A DNA stretch of 64,000 nucleotides from the NCBI GenBank assembly GCA_963778895.1, contig CAVZVZ010000004.1:62001-126000 (forward strand). Direction: 5' to 3'. The notes under the pieces are model-generated. The model saw only the letters and a list, made by a program, of their open reading frames with translations. It did not search any database and was not told the DNA's origin. This document shows, one piece after another, positions 34,553-43,365 of this stretch. Source of the stretch: CAVZVZ01 sp963778895. Lineage in GTDB: Bacteria > Actinomycetota > Acidimicrobiia > Acidimicrobiales > Acidimicrobilacustridaceae. The translations under genes were made by a program, and so were the position numbers. Numbering within the stretch: position 1 is the first letter of the stretch; each line of letters opens with the position of its first letter.

Positions 34553-35248
34553 CTACCGGGCGGGCGTCTCGCCCTGTGGGGGCCCTCCGGTGTAACGAGT
34601 GCCGGGGGGATCCACCGCCCACGGCGCGGGTTCGTCCCAGCCGTCCTCGAAGACGAGCTCGGGCAATGGGCGCCGGCGCACCGGGCCATGCGATCCGACG
34701 GGTCGCCCGAGAGGAATGGTGGCGGCGATGGTCACACCGTCCGGCGAACCGATGATCTCGATCAGCTCGGCTTCGACGGGCTGATGGAACGTCGTCATCA
34801 CACCGCCATAGCCGAGCGCCCGCGCCGAGAGCAGCAGGTTCTGACAAGCAGGGAAGATCGAACCGCCTTCGGCGAAATGTCCACCGTGGCGGCGGTGGAC
34901 ACAGGCGAGCACGATCACCGGCGCGTCCTGGATGTGATCGACGAAGTGTTGCATCGACGCGGCCATGCGTCCCTTGCGAGACGACGGATCGTTCCCGCTC
35001 CCCCGGTCGTACGCGTCGTCGCGACGCTTGGACACCCACATCGAACGGAAGGTCTCGCCGAGCAACGCTCGGGCCTGGCGCGCCCGGGGTCCGTCCCGAA
35101 GGACCACGAACCGGAAGGGCTGGCTGTTGGAGCCCGAGGGCGCGCGCGTCGCTGCGAAGAACATCGTGGCCAGATCGGCGTCGGGTATCGGGTCAGCGGT
35201 GTAACGACGAATCGCCCGAGTCGACGTCACGACCTCGAAGAAGTCCAC
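34553..35248 (-). CDS. Nitroreductase-family protein
   Basis: A 231-residue FMN oxidoreductase: VDFFEVVTSTRAIRRYTADPIPDADLATMFFAATRAPSGSNSQPFRFVVLRDG contains the FMN phosphate-binding Arg-x-x-Arg and APSGSNSQPF block; the C-terminal half has GSIFPACQNLLLSARALGYGGVMTTFHQPVEAELIEIIGSPDGVTIAATIPLGRPVG. It belongs to a different nitroreductase subgroup from the gene at 20732. GTG 35248 is chosen because conserved sequence starts immediately and CATGCT lies 6 bases upstream. Confidence 0.8.
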   Translation of the reverse strand: MDFFEVVTSTRAIRRYTADPIPDADLATMFFAATRAPSGSNSQPFRFVVLRDGPRARQARALLGETFRSMWVSKRRDDAYDRGSGNDPSSRKGRMAASMQHFVDHIQDAPVIVLACVHRRHGGHFAEGGSIFPACQNLLLSARALGYGGVMTTFHQPVEAELIEIIGSPDGVTIAATIPLGRPVGSHGPVRRRPLPELVFEDGWDEPAPWAVDPPGTRYTGGPPQGETPAR

Positions 35249-35285
35249 GGGCCGAGCATGCCACGGCCGTTCACGTCCGGGCGTC

Positions 35286-36333
35286 TCAGAGAAGCGTGGT
35301 GTTGACCAAGACCGGGGCGCCGCTCCCGAGGAAGAAGATGCCGGGGAATCCGGCGGTCTGGAAGCCATCGTTCGGGTTGCGCTGCAGCGTCGAGTCCTCG
35401 AGCCGCATGGTGCCTGTGCGGTTGTTGCTCACGAAGAAGATGGCGCCGCCGCCCTCGTTGGCGTGGTTGTCCTCGATGATCGATCCCGCGACGCGCAAGC
35501 TCATCTCGTTGCCGTCCATGTAGATCGCGCCACCGCTCCCACCGCCGGGCGTGCCCGCACGCTGTGGGTTGGCGCCGTTGCCGATCGCGTTGTTGAAGCT
35601 CATGACGCTGTTGAGCACGACCCACGACACCCCGATGCTGCTGATCGCTCCGCCGTTCGAGCACGTGTTGCCGAACCCCTCGGCCCCACCGAACGTGCTG
35701 TGCACCACATAGACCGGCAAACCTTGGTACTGGCTGAGCACACGGATCGCCGCACCACCGATGTCGGGCCCGGTGGACTCACACGGTGTTCAGGAAGAAC
35801 CGTGAGTTCACGACCTTGAAGCGACCGCCACGCACGAAGATCGCACCTCCCCCACCACCGTCGACGGTCTGACCGGTCGAGTTGCCGTGCTCGAACGTGA
35901 GGTTCTGCACCGTCAGCCGGGGAGTGTCCTGGTTCTGACAGTGCGAGGTGGTCCACACCTGTGCTTGGTCGCAGGTGTTCATGTACAGGATGCGCCGTTG
36001 GTCGAGCCCGCTCAGCGTCACCTTGTTGCCGCCGTCGATCACGATGTCGGGACCGGTGTTGTTCACGATCTTGGCCGTGGCCGCCATGTTGATGGTGACG
36101 GGATCGGGACCGCAGTCGAACGTGATGATCCCACCCTTGGCAACAGCACTGACAACGGCAGCCGACGTGCAACTCGCGGGAGTTCCGGTGCCGATCACGC
36201 GGGTGGGATGGGACGTATCCACGGCCGCCGCCTCGGCGGGAACCGTCGCCGTGCCGTTCGGATTGCCGGCCCCCGGCGCGCACGCCGCGGCCACCAGGAC
36301 GAACAGGGCAACCACAACCACGCGCAGCTTCAT
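35286..36333 (-). CDS. Secreted right-handed beta-helix lipoprotein, one frameshift
   Basis: About 348 residues. A lipobox LVAAACAPG (Cys about residue 18) ends the signal peptide. The mature part has beta-helix rungs rich in Asn, Gly and Val: ITINMAATAKIVNNTGPDIVIDGGNKVTLSG, RLTVQNLTFEHGNSTGQTVDGGGGGAIFVRGGRFKVVNSRFFLNTV, ISSIGVSWVVLNSVMSFNNAIGNG, GGGSGGAIYMDGNEMSLRVAGSIIEDNHANEGGGAIFFVSNNRTGTMRLEDSTL. The repeated GGGGAIF/GGAIY turn is typical of choice-of-anchor-Q-type surface proteins. One extra base near 35775 (GTGTGAG) splits it. Probably binds or cleaves a polysaccharide, or is structural. Confidence 0.75.
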
Positions 36334-36366
36334 GCTGCGCGTTATCGGCCGGCGGGACGGCGGCCC

Positions 36367-37558
36367 TTAGGCCGCGAGGCGCACCGGTAGCTGCTTGAAC
36401 CCGTTGTTCAGGTTCGAGCGCACCCGCACCGGGTCGCCCGTGAGCTCGATCGTGCCGAAGCTGGCGAGCAGCTCCTCGAAGAAGACCCGGCCCTCGAGCC
36501 GGGCCAGGTGCACCCCGAGACAGAAGTGCTCGGCGATCCCGAACGCCAGGTGCGGGATTGGGGTGGCGGTGGATGTCGAAGGCCTGCGAGTCGGCGAAGA
36601 CGTCCTCGTCGCGGTTGGCGGACGTGTAGTACATCGCCACCTTGTCGCCGGCGGGAATGGTCGACCCCGTGCAGCTCGGTGTCGGCCGTGGTGGTGCGCC
36701 GGAAGTAGTGCAGCGGGTTGGCCCACCGCAGGATTTCCTCGACCGCGCCCGGCATCAGTCTCGGGTCGGCGCGAAGCTCGGCGAGCTGGTCGGGATGCTG
36801 CAACAGCGCATGCAGACCCGACGACAGCATCGTCTTGGTCGTGTCGTTGCCCGCGGTCACGAGCTGCACGAAGAAGCTGCCGAAGTCGACGTCGGTCATC
36901 GGTGCGCCGGCGAACTCCGATTCGAGGATCAGCGTGGTGAGGTCTTCACGGGGCGGTTGCGAGCGGCGATCGGCCGCGAACTCGATGGCGTACATCGCCA
37001 TCTCGATGCTGCCCGAGTAGTCGTCCTCGCCGGCGAGGTCGGGATCCTGCGTGCTGGTGTTGCGCTCCGCCAGCTCGTGGATGTGGCCCCAGTCCTTCTC
37101 GGGTAGACCCATGAGCTGACCGATGACCCGCGTCGGCAGACCGGCGGTGACGTCGTGGACGAACTCGACCTCGCCCCGCTCGGCGGCGTCGCGCATCAGT
37201 TCGCGACAGATGGCGCGGATCTGCGGTTCCATCGTCGCGATCACGCGTGGCCTTGAAGCTGTCGGCCAGGGGCTGGCGATAGGCGACGTGTTTCGGTGGG
37301 TCCATCGCCAGCAACATCATGCGCATCATCTCGAGGCTCTCGGGCGTGAGGTCCTCGAGGACTACGCCGCCTTCGCTCGCGGAGAACAGGTTCGGCTCCC
37401 GTGCGACGGTGACGACGTCGGCGTGGCGCAGCACTGCCCAGAACCCGGGCTCGCCCTCCATCTCCTGCCACGCGACGGGTGTGGTGCGCGCGCAGCTCGG
37501 CCAGCAGCTCGTGCGGCACCCCATCGACGAACAGATCCGGATCAGCGAGTGTGGTCAT
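36367..37558 (-). CDS. Cytochrome P450, frameshifted
   Basis: About 396 residues after removing four inserted bases (near 36565, 36665, 37245 and 37485). P450 hallmarks are the I-helix VTAGNDTTKTML, the K-helix EEILRWANPLHYFRRTT, and the heme loop HLAFGIAEHFCLGVHLARLE with the Cys thiolate. The N-terminal half contains TPVAWQEMEGEPGFWAVLRHADVVTVAREPNLFSASEGG and MDPPKHVAYRQPL. Soluble bacterial class I type; redox partners are not encoded nearby. It starts 5 bases after the aldo/keto reductase stop and is cotranscribed with it. Confidence 0.88.
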
Positions 37559-37562
37559 GGCG

Positions 37563-38543
37563 TCAGAAGTGGCCGGCGATGGCGTGAGGAACGTAGGGCT
37601 CCTCGAGCCGCTTGACCTCGTCCTCGGTCAACTCGAGTTGCTCGGCGGCCAACGCATCATCGAGATGGACCTGCTTGGTGGCGCCGACGATGGGCGCGGT
37701 CACGTCTTCCTTGGTCAGCAGCCAGGCCAGTGCGACCTGCGCCATGGGCACCCCGCGCTCACCCGCGATTTCCGCCACGCGATCGACGACGTCGAAGTCG
37801 CTGGGCTCGGTGTAGAGGAACTCGGAGAACGCGTCGGTCTCGGACCGAGTGGTGCGCTTCTCACCGTCACGGGTGCGGTTGCCGGCGAGGAGGCCGCGTG
37901 CGAGCGGGCTCCAGGGGATCACACCCACTCCCTGGTCGCGACAAAGCGGGATCATCTCGCGCTCTTCCTCGCGGTAGATCAAGTTGTAGTGGTTCTGCAT
38001 CGACACGAACTTCGTCCAGCCGTTTCGCTCGGCCACGTGTTGCGCCTTGGCGAACTGCCACGCGTACATGCTGCTCGCGCCGATGTAGCGTGCCTTGCCC
38101 GACCGCACCACGTCGTGCAGTGCCTCCATCGTCTCCTCTATCGGTGTGCGGTGGTCCCAGCGATGAATCTGATAGAGGTCGACATAGTCCACGCCGAGTC
38201 GGCCGAGCGACGCGTCGATCGCGGCCAGGATGTGCTTTCGCGAAAGACCACCGCCGTTCTCGCCTGGTGTCATCGGCATGAACACTTTGGTCGCGAGCAC
38301 CACCTCGTCGCGGGTCAGCAGCTTGCCGAGCAGCCGACCCGTGACCTCCTCGCTCGCGCCATGCGAGTAGGTATCGGCGGTGTCGAAGAAGGTGATGCCT
38401 CCATCGACCGCGGCCCGAACGATCGGCTCGGCTTCGCTCTCGTCGAGCGCCCATGCCCGATCGGGATGCTTGCCGAACGACATCATGCCGAGACAGACGC
38501 GCGAGACGCGCAGACCGGTGTTCCCGAGATTGACGTATTTCAT
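37563..38543 (-). CDS. Aldo/keto reductase
   Basis: A 326-residue intact AKR barrel: MKYVNLGNTGLRVSRVCLGMMSFG, GITFFDTADTYSHGASEEVTG (catalytic Asp and Tyr), EVVLATKVFM (Lys), VDYVDLYQIHRWDHRTPIEETMEAL (His), RYIGASSMYAWQFAKAQ, IPWSPLARGLLAG and PIVGATKQVHLDDAL. It resembles the plant/actinobacterial AKR group acting on aldehydes and ketones with NADPH. ATG 38543 is 7 bases after TAGCGT. The gene lies between the Baeyer-Villiger monooxygenase and a P450, all on the minus strand. Confidence 0.9.
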   Translation of the reverse strand: MKYVNLGNTGLRVSRVCLGMMSFGKHPDRAWALDESEAEPIVRAAVDGGITFFDTADTYSHGASEEVTGRLLGKLLTRDEVVLATKVFMPMTPGENGGGLSRKHILAAIDASLGRLGVDYVDLYQIHRWDHRTPIEETMEALHDVVRSGKARYIGASSMYAWQFAKAQHVAERNGWTKFVSMQNHYNLIYREEEREMIPLCRDQGVGVIPWSPLARGLLAGNRTRDGEKRTTRSETDAFSEFLYTEPSDFDVVDRVAEIAGERGVPMAQVALAWLLTKEDVTAPIVGATKQVHLDDALAAEQLELTEDEVKRLEEPYVPHAIAGHF

Positions 38544-38550
38544 GGTTGCG

Positions 38551-38556
38551 ACGCTA
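38551..38556 (-). promoter_or_regulatory. -10 element of leaderless AKR-P450 transcript
   Basis: TAGCGT on the minus strand lies 7 bases before ATG 38543, just inside the 21-base gap after the monooxygenase stop. Confidence 0.4.
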
Positions 38557-38564
38557 TCCGGCTG

Positions 38565-40163
38565 TCACGCAAGGGCAAAGCCTTCATAGTCGTTGGCCGC
38601 CACGGCCTCGCACTTCTCGACGTACGGCGGAAAACCGAGCAATGGCATGAACACGCGCGGCTTGCCAGGCACGTTCGCGCCGAGATACCACGAATTGCAG
38701 GTCGGATAGAGCGTCAGGGACGCGACCGCGTTGACGTAGTCGACCCACTGATCTTGCGCGTCGACCTCGGCTTCGATCCGGCTGTAGTCGTGGTCGCGCA
38801 GGTACGTGATGCAGTCCGAGATGAACTCGACGTGGTGCTCGATGGAAACGACCATGTTCGTCAGCACGGACGGGCTGCCCGGCCCGGTGACGATGAACAG
38901 ATTGGGGAACCCGGCCACGCCCAGCCCGAGATAGGTCCGCGGGCCGGCCTGCCACGCGTCGCGCAGGGTCGTGCCGTCTCTGCCCTTTACGTCGACAGCG
39001 AGGAGTGGGCCGGTCATGGCGTCGAAGCCGGTGGCGAACACGACGACATCGAGCGGGTAGTCGACCCCTCCGGCGCGAATGCCGTCAGGCGTGATGCGCT
39101 CGATGGCGTCGCTGCTCACATCGACGAGGTGGACGTTCGGCCGGTTGAACGTGGCGTAGTAGCCGGTGTCGACGCAGAGTCGCTTGCACCCGATCACCGT
39201 CGTCGGCGAGAGCAGCGCGGCGACTTCCGGATCGTCGACGATGGCGCGGATCTTGTCGCGCACGTAGTCGGCTGCGAGCTCGTTCGCGGCCGGGTCGAAC
39301 AGCAGGTCGCCGAACGCGCCGAGGAACTGCAGGCCACCGCGTTCCCACCGGGTGTCGAACTCGCGCTGGCGTTCGTCGGGTGCGGAGGCCGTGGCGAACG
39401 ATTCGTTGCCGGGCGTGCGCGATCCGAAGGCGACCATCGACTGCCGATTGCGGGCGCGAAGCCCGGCGTAGTCGGCCTTGACCGCAGCTTGCTCGTCAGG
39501 GTCGAGCTCGCGGTTGTGCGCGGGCACGGCGTAGCTCGCCGTGCGTTGGAAGACGAAGAGCTCCTCGGCCTGCTCGGCGATGATCGGGATGGACTGTATG
39601 GCTGACGATCCGGTGCCGATGACGCCGACACGCATGCCGCGGAAGTCGACGCCCTCGTGCGGCCACGCGCCCGTGTGATACGTCGCGCCTCGGAAGCTGT
39701 CACGTCCGTCGAAGTCCGGGATGTTGGTGGACGACAGGCACCCCGTGGCCATGACGAAGAACTGGGCGCGGTATTCGTCACCGCTGTCGGTGCGAACCGT
39801 CCAGCGTCCGTCGGCATCGTCGAAGGTGGCGGCGACGACTCGGGTCCCGAACTCGATGTCGCGTCGCAGGTCGAAGCGATCGGCGACGTGTTCGAGGTAG
39901 CGCAGGATCTCGGGTTGCGTCGCGTAGCGCTCGGACCACTCCCACTCCTGTTGGAGCTCCTCGGAGAAACCGTACGAGTACTCCATGCTCTCTACGTCAC
40001 AACGCGCACCCGGATACCGATTCCAGTACCAGGTGCCGCCGACGCCGTCACCGGCTTCGACAACCTGGGTGGTGAGCCCGAGACCGCGAAGGCGGTGGAG
40101 CAGATAGAGCCCGGCGAAGCCCGCTCCGACCACGACGGCATCGACATCTCGCTGATCGGCCAT
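38565..40163 (-). CDS. Baeyer-Villiger-type flavin monooxygenase
   Basis: About 532 residues, intact. The FAD Rossmann motif AVVVGAGFAGLYLLHRL is followed by GTWYWNRYPGARCDVESMEYSYGF, as in cyclohexanone monooxygenases. The Baeyer-Villiger fingerprint FRGATYHTGAWP fits F-x-G-x3-H-T-x2-W-P. The NADPH motif is GVIGTGSSAIQSIPII; CKRLCVDTGYYATFNRPNVHLVD and VVFATGFDAMTG are further family blocks. It inserts oxygen next to a ketone. ATG 40163 is used; ATG 40169 is equally possible. Divergent from the P450 at 40197. Confidence 0.92.
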   Translation of the reverse strand: MADQRDVDAVVVGAGFAGLYLLHRLRGLGLTTQVVEAGDGVGGTWYWNRYPGARCDVESMEYSYGFSEELQQEWEWSERYATQPEILRYLEHVADRFDLRRDIEFGTRVVAATFDDADGRWTVRTDSGDEYRAQFFVMATGCLSSTNIPDFDGRDSFRGATYHTGAWPHEGVDFRGMRVGVIGTGSSAIQSIPIIAEQAEELFVFQRTASYAVPAHNRELDPDEQAAVKADYAGLRARNRQSMVAFGSRTPGNESFATASAPDERQREFDTRWERGGLQFLGAFGDLLFDPAANELAADYVRDKIRAIVDDPEVAALLSPTTVIGCKRLCVDTGYYATFNRPNVHLVDVSSDAIERITPDGIRAGGVDYPLDVVVFATGFDAMTGPLLAVDVKGRDGTTLRDAWQAGPRTYLGLGVAGFPNLFIVTGPGSPSVLTNMVVSIEHHVEFISDCITYLRDHDYSRIEAEVDAQDQWVDYVNAVASLTLYPTCNSWYLGANVPGKPRVFMPLLGFPPYVEKCEAVAANDYEGFALA

Positions 40164-40196
40164 GCGCATCGGAGCCTAGAGCGGCAATATGCGGGA

Positions 40197-41393
40197 GTGG
40201 AACCTGAAACCAACCCGTTCGCGCAGATGGACCCCGAGATGGCGGCTCATCCCCAGCCCATGTTCAAGGCGATCCGAGCAACCGACCCGGTGCTCGCCGT
40301 CGAGGGCGTCGGCGTGGTGCTGGCACGGAAGGCCGAGATCGACGAGGCGTTCCGTCACCCGGAGATCTTCTCGTCGAACATGTCGGCGGTGGACCTGAAG
40401 AACATCCGACCGCTGATCCCGCTGCAGATCGACCCACCGGCGCACAAGGGGTTCCGCAAGATCCTCGACCCGATCTTCGCCCCACGACAGATGGCCCTTC
40501 TCGAAGAACCGTTGACCGCGCTCGTCAACGACTTGATCGACGGGTTCATCGACCGCGACGACATCGACTTCGCCGCCGACTTCTCCGTGCCGTTCCCGTC
40601 GCAGGTGTTCCTGACCCTGCTCGGACTCCCCCTCGACGAACTGCCGCGCTTTCTCGCCATGAAGGACGGCATCATCCGGCCGGACCAGGCCTCGGGCGCG
40701 GCGTGGGGCAGCGAGGCGATGCACGAGCATCAACGCGCGACCGCGCTGTCGATCTACGACTACTTCGAGGAAGTGCTCGACGAACGTACGGCGTCGCGAC
40801 GCGACGACCTCCTGTCGCGCTTTCTCGACACCGAGGTCGACGGCCAGAAGCTTTCGCGCGAGGACATCCTCGACATCTGCTTCCTGTTGTTGATCGCCGG
40901 GCTCGACACCGTGACCGCGACGCTCGACTGCATGTTCGCGTTCTTGGCGCAGCACCCCGATCATCGTCGGCAGATCGTCGCGGACCCGTCGGTGATTCCT
41001 GCCGCTATCGAGGAGCTCCTGCGTTGGGAGACTCCGGTCATGGGTGTGGCGCGCGTTGCTGTCGAGGAGACGAGCCTTGGCGGGTGCCCGATCCACCGCG
41101 ACGACCAGGTGATGGTGATGCTGGGGTCGGCCAACACCGATGAGGCGGAGTTCGACGACGCCGACGAGGTTCGCTTCGACCGCGAGACCAACCGCCACCT
41201 CGCCTTCGGAGGCGGCGTGCATCGGTGCCTCGGTTCTCACCTGGCTCGCCAGGAGCTGCGGATCGCCCTGCGGGAATGGCATCGGCGCATCCCCGAGTAC
41301 GGCGTGGCGCCCGGCGCGACGCTGACGTACACGTCGGGCATTCGGTCGATCGATTCGTTTCCCATGACGATCAGGGGAGGAGGCTCGGCATGA
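40197..41393 (+). CDS. Cytochrome P450
   Basis: A 398-residue intact P450: NPFAQMDPEMAAHPQPMFKAIRATDPVLAVEG, LIPLQIDPPAHKGFRKILDPIFAPRQM (C-helix region), I-helix LLLIAGLDTVTATLDCMF with LDT in place of the usual acid-alcohol pair order, K-helix EELLRWETPVMGVARVA and heme loop HLAFGGGVHRCLGSHLARQEL. GTG 40197 is selected because CAATAT lies 6 bases upstream and the conserved N-terminus begins right after. It is transcribed away from the monooxygenase and likely shares a regulatory region with it. Confidence 0.9.
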   Translation: MEPETNPFAQMDPEMAAHPQPMFKAIRATDPVLAVEGVGVVLARKAEIDEAFRHPEIFSSNMSAVDLKNIRPLIPLQIDPPAHKGFRKILDPIFAPRQMALLEEPLTALVNDLIDGFIDRDDIDFAADFSVPFPSQVFLTLLGLPLDELPRFLAMKDGIIRPDQASGAAWGSEAMHEHQRATALSIYDYFEEVLDERTASRRDDLLSRFLDTEVDGQKLSREDILDICFLLLIAGLDTVTATLDCMFAFLAQHPDHRRQIVADPSVIPAAIEELLRWETPVMGVARVAVEETSLGGCPIHRDDQVMVMLGSANTDEAEFDDADEVRFDRETNRHLAFGGGVHRCLGSHLARQELRIALREWHRRIPEYGVAPGATLTYTSGIRSIDSFPMTIRGGGSA

Positions 41394-41411
41394 ACCAGCG
41401 TTCGCGGTTGC

Positions 41412-42437
41412 TCAGGTGGTCTCGACCCGTCCGTCGGCGTGACGGGCGAATCGCTTGGCATCCTGTGGGTGCACGGGATCGTCGGTGGGCCACGGCCAGC
41501 CGCCGAACCCGGTGGCGCGATAGTCGGTGAAGGCCTGTTCGATCTCGGCCTTGGTGTTCATCACGAAGGGGCCGTACTGCGCGACGGGCTCGCCGATCGG
41601 CCGGCCTTGCAGGACGAGGGCTTCGGCACCGTAGACGCCGCCCGCGATGGTGACGGGCTCGTCGGGGCGCACGACGGCGCCCGTCTTGGCCTCGAGGTGG
41701 TGCTCGCCGACCAGGATCGATCCCTCGAACACGTAGAGGGTGCGGACGGTCTCGGGCGTGGCCGCCGGCGGCACCGTCCATTCCGCGCCAGGTTCGGAGA
41801 CGATGTGCCAGATGGCAACGTCGGCCTCGGGGCGCGAGGCCCACGAGTTGGGTGGGCCAGCAGGGGGCTGAAGGCCTTCGAGCGGGCCGGCGATCACGGT
41901 CACCTCCGTCGCACGACCCGCGCTGTCGGTCGCGCCATGACGCGGGATCTCGTGGTCCCACAGCATCGTGAAGTAGGGGTCGACCATCTTGGCGTCGGCC
42001 GGGAGGTTCAACCAGATCTGGAACAGCTCGCAGGGGTTCGGGCCCTCGCGGTCGAGAAGCGGGAACATCTCGCAGTGCACGATGCCGGACCCGGCGGTGA
42101 GCCATTGCACGTCGCCGCGACCGAAGCGAGCGGTGGCGCCGAGCGAGTCGGAATGATCGACGTAACCCTGACGCACGAAGGTGACGGTTTCGAAGCCGCG
42201 GTGCGGGTGCTGCGGGAAGCCGGGCACGGTGCTGCCGTGGTACATGCGCCAGCCGTCGGCGCCTTCGAAGTCCATGCCGATGTCGCGGGCTTCGAGCGAT
42301 GCATTGGGCCCCATGTGCTCGTTCGCCTCGGGGTACTTGTCGAGGTGGTGAACGCAGAAGAGGAAGGGGTCGACGGTCGGCCACTGGAAATCGAGGGGGA
42401 CGGTCTGCAGGACAGGGCCGCTCGTGAGGTTCGGCAT
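41412..42437 (-). CDS. Pirin-family bicupin
   Basis: A 341-residue protein with two cupin barrels. The N-terminal pirin metal site is HPHRGFETVTFVRQGYVDHSDSLGATARFGRGDVQWLTAGSGIVHCEMF (His, His, His, Glu). The C-terminal barrel has VFEGSILVGEHHLEAKTGAVVRPDEPVTIAGGVYGAEALVLQG, QYGPFVMNTKAEIEQAFTDYRATGFGGWPW. Pirins include quercetin 2,3-dioxygenases and regulators. ATG 42437 is 6 bases after TAGCCT. Convergent with the P450. Confidence 0.9.
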   Translation of the reverse strand: MPNLTSGPVLQTVPLDFQWPTVDPFLFCVHHLDKYPEANEHMGPNASLEARDIGMDFEGADGWRMYHGSTVPGFPQHPHRGFETVTFVRQGYVDHSDSLGATARFGRGDVQWLTAGSGIVHCEMFPLLDREGPNPCELFQIWLNLPADAKMVDPYFTMLWDHEIPRHGATDSAGRATEVTVIAGPLEGLQPPAGPPNSWASRPEADVAIWHIVSEPGAEWTVPPAATPETVRTLYVFEGSILVGEHHLEAKTGAVVRPDEPVTIAGGVYGAEALVLQGRPIGEPVAQYGPFVMNTKAEIEQAFTDYRATGFGGWPWPTDDPVHPQDAKRFARHADGRVETT

Positions 42438-42441
42438 GGGC

Positions 42442-43108
42442 TCAGGCTAAAGGCACCGCGCTCCTGTTCGGGATACCAACTCGCGGGATCGTCGACCAGC
42501 ACCGGATCGACGGGGAGCTCGGCCGATTCGAACGGGACCGCGCTGGGGGCGCCGAGGCCGCCGCGCGGGCCGCTTCCGTGGCGACCGGGACGGATGCGGA
42601 AGCCGGGTGCCAGCTCGTAGACACCGCGGGCGGGACGGCGCAGGCGGCCTTTTCGCAGCTCGTAGGCCATGGCGTCGGCGAGAGCTTTGACGGGTTGGTC
42701 GGAGGCGACGACGTACCCGTGGAGGTGGAGGAGGGCGTGCAGTTGATCGAGGCGGAGCCGTCCGTAGCGACGGAACAGGGCGAGGCAGGCCGAACGAAGC
42801 GGGCGACCGCCGAGGCGGTGAGGGTCGACGCCGAACGGTGGCAGGGGTGGTTGGTCGTCGTTCGGCGGGCGACGGCCGTGGCACCAGTCGACGCGCGGCC
42901 AGAGACGGTCGCGGATCTCGGCGAGCTCGCTGGTGATGCGCTCGCGCTGTTCGACCAACGTCTGGAGCTCGTCGTCGAGCATTGCCAGGGCGGCGAACAG
43001 CTCCTCGCGTCGGGTGTGCAAGCGCAAGCGAGCTCCGCGATTGAGGCGCGCGGTGTAGCGCATCGCGAACTCGCCGTGCGGACGGTCGGGGGTCGAAGCA
43101 AGTGCCAC
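42442..43108 (-). CDS. Coiled-coil / winged-helix-like protein of unknown function
   Basis: About 220 residues from GTG 43108 (AGAAAGGGA upstream). A basic N-terminus RYTARLNRGARLRLHTRREELFAAL leads to a coiled coil (MLDDELQTLVEQRERITSELAEIRDRLWP, about 40-68) and, after a Pro-rich linker, a likely winged helix: LRSACLALFRRYGRLRLDQLHALLHLHGYVVASDQPVKALADAMAYELRKGRLRRPARGVYELAPGF. The last fold resembles restriction- or transcription-type wHTH domains. The end is ambiguous: the same frame runs on into the pirin gene, while a one-base shift stops at 42442. It faces a large symmetrical intergenic repeat. Confidence 0.6.
42444..42449 (-). promoter_or_regulatory. -10 element of leaderless pirin gene
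   Basis: TAGCCT on the minus strand is 6 bases before ATG 42437; it coincides with the stop region of the upstream gene. Confidence 0.45.
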
Positions 43109-43194
43109 GGCGGTCCCTTTCTTGTTGGTGCGATGAAGGACCGGCGGCGGTCGAGCTTTCGTACAGTCTCGCGGGGTGGTGTGACAGCGGCGTC

Positions 43195-43230
43195 GCGACC
43201 CCCGCCCCGCCCCCGCCCCTCCCTCACCAC
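43195..43230 (-). other. G-quadruplex-forming tract, minus strand
   Basis: On the minus strand the runs are G5, G4, G5 and G4 separated by single C bases, followed by GAGGG. This satisfies the G3+N1-7 quadruplex pattern and would lie in the leader of the minus-strand gene at 43108. Confidence 0.6.
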
Positions 43231-43239
43231 ACCGCACAC

Positions 43240-43291
43240 TTTTGGCCGGTAGGCATCGAATCGGCACCGAATCGGTGCCTACGGGCCAAAA
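43240..43291. repeat. 52-bp inverted repeat in a divergent intergenic region
   Basis: Outer arms TTTTGGCC (43240-43247) and GGCCAAAA (43284-43291) are perfect complements; inside, GTAGGCAYCGA and TCGGTGCCTAC continue the pairing with few mismatches. A perfect inner dyad CACCGA-A-TCGGTG (43265-43277) gives an alternative smaller hairpin, and CGAATCGG is directly repeated. It is centred between the divergent starts 43108 and 43366. Confidence 0.8.
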
Positions 43292-43322
43292 CGTGGGGAG
43301 GGTGAGAGAGGGAGGTGGGGCG
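43292..43322 (+). other. G-quadruplex-forming tract, plus strand
   Basis: On the plus strand, G-runs of 4, 3, 3 and 4 are separated by 1, 7 and 4 bases (from the GTGGGG at about 43293 to GGTGGGG at 43320). It mirrors the minus-strand tract on the other side of the inverted repeat. Confidence 0.55.
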
Positions 43323-43365
43323 GAGCGATCGGCCGGTGGGCACGGCGTGATGGCATCCTCTCCCC

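Noticed and set aside
37479..39605. A 708-codon plus-strand open frame
   Set aside because: It is antisense to the intact aldo/keto reductase and Baeyer-Villiger monooxygenase, encodes no recognisable domain and has the Arg/Val/His-rich composition of a GC-driven shadow frame.
43240..43291. The large inverted repeat as a Rho-independent terminator
   Set aside because: It lies between divergent genes, and neither strand has a T-run after the stem apart from the TTTT/AAAA of the arms themselves.
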